Source of the DNA: Larkinella insperata
GTDB taxonomy: Bacteria > Bacteroidota > Bacteroidia > Cytophagales > Spirosomataceae
Assembly (NCBI RefSeq): GCF_026248825.1
Contig: NZ_CP110973.1
Coordinates: 2,437,001 to 2,501,000 of the forward strand
Direction of reading: 5' to 3'
Length of the DNA stretch: 64,000 bases
The translations under genes and the position numbers were made by a program. Numbering within the stretch: the stretch's first letter is position 1; every line of letters starts with the position of its first letter. Below the pieces are notes generated by a model, which was not told the DNA's origin, did not search any database, and saw nothing but the letters and a program-made list of their open reading frames with translations. Positions 61,962 to 64,000 of the stretch are shown here, in pieces.

Positions 61962-63587
61962 ATGACGCCACTCCTGGACGAATTAACCCGTAAGGCTGCT
62001 CAAGCCAAACTCGGCGGTGGCCCGAAGAAAATCGACGACCAGCACCGCAAGGGCAAACTCACCGCCCGCGAACGCATCGACTACCTGATCGATAACGGTT
62101 CGACTTTCCTCGAAATCGGCTTGTTTGCCGGCGAAGGCATGTACGCTGAACACGGCGGCTGCCCCTCGGGGGGCGTCGTGGTGGGCCTGGGTTATGTATC
62201 GGGGCGGCAATGTGTCATCGTCGCCAATGACGCGACCGTTAAAGCCGGGGCCTGGTTTCCGATTACGGCCAAAAAGAACCTCCGGGCGCAGGAAATCGCG
62301 ATGGAAAACCGTCTGCCGATTATCTACCTGGTTGACAGTGCGGGCGTTTACCTGCCGCTGCAGGACGAAGTATTCGCCGATAAAGAGCATTTCGGACGGA
62401 TTTTCCGGAACAACGCCCAGATGTCGGCGCTGGGCATTGTTCAGGTGGCGGCCATCATGGGGAGCTGCGTGGCCGGGGGCGCTTACCTGCCGATTATGTC
62501 AGATGAAGCCCTGATTGTGGAGGGCACCGGTTCCATTTTTCTGGCCGGTCCGTATCTGGTCAAAGCGTCAATTGGGGAGGATGTTGATGCCGAAACGCTC
62601 GGCGGAGCCAGCACCCACAGCGAAATTTCGGGCGTGACCGACAACAAGTATCCCGACGATAAAAGCTGTCTGGAGGCCATTCGCCGGATATTCGACAAAA
62701 TGGGGGAGCCGGAAAAAGCCGGTTTCAACCGAACGACAGCGATTTTACCCGCCCAGAACCATGAGGAAATCTATAGCCTGCTGCCCAACGACCGTGTCAA
62801 ACCGTACGACATGCGCGAGATCATCGCCCGGTTGGTGGATAACTCCGAGTTCGACGAATACAAAGAGTTGTACGGCCAGACCATCCTGTGCGGTTACGCC
62901 CGAATCGACGGCTGGGCGGTGGGCATTGTGGCCAACCAGCGGAAGGTGGTGAAAGCGAAAGGCCGGACGGGTGTGGGCGGCACCAACGGCCCGGGCGAGA
63001 TGCAGATGGGGGGCGTTATCTATTCCGACTCGGCTGACAAAGCCGCGCGGTTTATCATGAACTGCAACCAGAAAAAAATACCGCTGGTGTTTTTGCAGGA
63101 TGTAACGGGGTTCATGGTGGGCAGCCGGTCGGAGCAGGGCGGAATCATCAAGGACGGCGCCAAAATGGTCAATGCGATGGCGAATTCCGTGGTGCCGAAG
63201 TTTACGGTGGTGGTGGGCAATTCGTACGGGGCGGGCAACTACGCCATGTGCGGCAAAGCTTACGACCCCCGGCTGATGATAGCCTGGCCCACGGCGCAGA
63301 TGGCGGTCATGAGTGGGGCGTCGGCGGCCAAAACGCTGTTGCAGATTCAGGTGGCATCGTTGAAAGCCAGAGGGGAAACCATCACGCCGGAGAAGGAACA
63401 GGAATTGCTTCAAAAAATTACGGCCCAATACAACGAGCAGCTGTCTCCGTATTTTGCGGCCTCCCGGCTCTGGGTCGATGCGGTCATTGATCCGCTCGAA
63501 ACCCGCACCTGGATCTCGATGGGCATCGAAGCTGCCAACCAGGCACCGATCACGAAACCGTTCAACGTGGGCGTGATCCAGACGTAG
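61962..63587 (+). CDS. Acyl-CoA carboxylase beta subunit (methylcrotonyl/propionyl-CoA carboxylase type)
   Basis: This 541-residue carboxyltransferase transfers CO2 from carboxybiotin to an acyl-CoA. I start at ATG 61962 (MTPLLDELTR), since an earlier in-frame start lies within the terminator. Features include GKLTARERIDYLID, the N-half FAGEGMYAEHGGCPSGGVVV, CVAGGAYLPIMSDEALIVEG and GASTHSEISGVTD. The C-half has FLQDVTGFMVG, VVVGNSYGAGNYAMCG and WPTAQMAVMSGASAAKTL. The pattern LPLQDEVFADKEHFGRIF is closest to methylcrotonyl-CoA carboxylase beta (leucine breakdown), which would fit a window with a branched-chain E1. No biotin carboxylase gene is adjacent. Confidence 0.92.
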   Translation: MTPLLDELTRKAAQAKLGGGPKKIDDQHRKGKLTARERIDYLIDNGSTFLEIGLFAGEGMYAEHGGCPSGGVVVGLGYVSGRQCVIVANDATVKAGAWFPITAKKNLRAQEIAMENRLPIIYLVDSAGVYLPLQDEVFADKEHFGRIFRNNAQMSALGIVQVAAIMGSCVAGGAYLPIMSDEALIVEGTGSIFLAGPYLVKASIGEDVDAETLGGASTHSEISGVTDNKYPDDKSCLEAIRRIFDKMGEPEKAGFNRTTAILPAQNHEEIYSLLPNDRVKPYDMREIIARLVDNSEFDEYKELYGQTILCGYARIDGWAVGIVANQRKVVKAKGRTGVGGTNGPGEMQMGGVIYSDSADKAARFIMNCNQKKIPLVFLQDVTGFMVGSRSEQGGIIKDGAKMVNAMANSVVPKFTVVVGNSYGAGNYAMCGKAYDPRLMIAWPTAQMAVMSGASAAKTLLQIQVASLKARGETITPEKEQELLQKITAQYNEQLSPYFAASRLWVDAVIDPLETRTWISMGIEAANQAPITKPFNVGVIQT

Positions 63588-63617
63588 TTCCGGAAACCAT
63601 CTTAGCCATGAAAAAAT

Positions 63618-64000
63618 ATGCAGTGGAACGCTGATCTCTACACCGAAAAGCACGCGTTTGTTTTCCAGTACGGCGCAGGTTTGATTGACGTACTGAATCC
63701 GCAACCGGGCGAAGTGATCCTGGACCTGGGTTGCGGTTCCGGCGAATTGACCCGGCAGATTGCCGACCGGGGCGCCACGGTAATGGGTCTGGACGCTTCC
63801 GAACCGATGCTGCTCAAAGCCCGGCAGCAGTTTCCCGACCTGAATTTTCAGTTGGCGGACGCAACCCGTTTCCAGTTACCGCACCGCTTCGATGCCATTT
63901 TTTCAAATGCAACGCTGCACTGGATTACCGACTCTGAAGCCGTAGTCCGGCAGATGCATGGGCATTTGAAGCCGGGTGGGCGATTGGTTGCCGAATTTGG
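63618..64000 (+). CDS. Class I SAM-dependent methyltransferase (3' end outside window)
   Basis: The first 127 residues are visible before the right edge. They contain SAM-binding motif I ILDLGCGSGELT (about 34-45), the acidic post-I residue in VMGLDASEPML, motif II region FDAIFSNATLHWI and motif III LKPGGRLVAEF. The MQWNADLYTEKHAFVFQYG opening resembles trans-aconitate/small-molecule methyltransferases, but the substrate is unknown. The ATG at 63618 is used; a second ATG at 63608 opens only an 8-codon out-of-frame reading frame ending at 63634, which might act as a tiny overlapping upstream ORF. Confidence 0.85.
   Translation, partial: MQWNADLYTEKHAFVFQYGAGLIDVLNPQPGEVILDLGCGSGELTRQIADRGATVMGLDASEPMLLKARQQFPDLNFQLADATRFQLPHRFDAIFSNATLHWITDSEAVVRQMHGHLKPGGRLVAEF

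Noticed and set aside
62745..63704. 319-codon minus-strand frame opposite the carboxylase beta subunit
   Set aside because: His/Arg-rich antisense shadow with no family features.

Overview
The window reads as chromosomal DNA of a Bacteroidota bacterium, most likely Cytophagales (Spirosoma/Larkinella-like). The signs are a SusC/SusD pair, long FG-GAP/ASPIC lipoproteins, a type IX secretion C-terminal domain, a fused SecDF, a fused branched-chain 2-oxoacid E1, GH97, DUF1573, and few strong Shine-Dalgarno sites. It is gene-dense. I saw no tRNA, rRNA, IS element, prophage or CRISPR array. Genus-level placement is inference.

Layout. 1-11357 (minus) is a nutrient-uptake style operon: susC, susD, then two paralogous CRTAC1-type lipoproteins of about 1,100 residues, the last cut by the window edge. 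11883-18788 (plus) holds a translationally coupled run: a FAD/Fe-S 2-hydroxyacid dehydrogenase fusion, a polytopic membrane protein, a small membrane protein, then an M1 peptidase. A bidirectional terminator separates it from a KAS III gene; secA follows. 23822-30658 (plus) carries an EEP-fold hydrolase, a Tat-exported Gfo/Idh/MocA oxidoreductase, a T9SS cargo protein, and a PadR regulator coupled to a FtsX-type permease. 30710-34875 is a ybbP-ybbA ABC pair divergent from a TesA-like lipoprotein esterase, the arrangement seen in E. coli. Then come a DctA-type symporter, a class-C serine hydrolase, the de novo NAD genes nadC-nadA-nadB, a small unknown envelope protein and secDF.

44991-48777 has an APC permease and a coupled TauE/CstB-like pair that looks like a sulfide/persulfide detoxification unit. 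48853-51325 is an isolated nuoI-nuoJ-nuoK cluster; its NuoI carries a C-terminal tail of about 340 residues with eight copies of a KPxFRPTxRPK-type motif. The rest holds GH97, the fused BCKDH E1, a DUF1573 protein, an envelope-biogenesis group (lptD divergent from amidase, then mlaD), a biotin-dependent carboxylase beta subunit and the start of a methyltransferase.

The most unusual items are the repeat-tailed NuoI, the SusCD plus double CRTAC1 locus with its leader and internal hairpins, the paired dyad sites upstream of padR, and several palindromic intergenic elements. All family calls come from reading the sequence; no database search was run.
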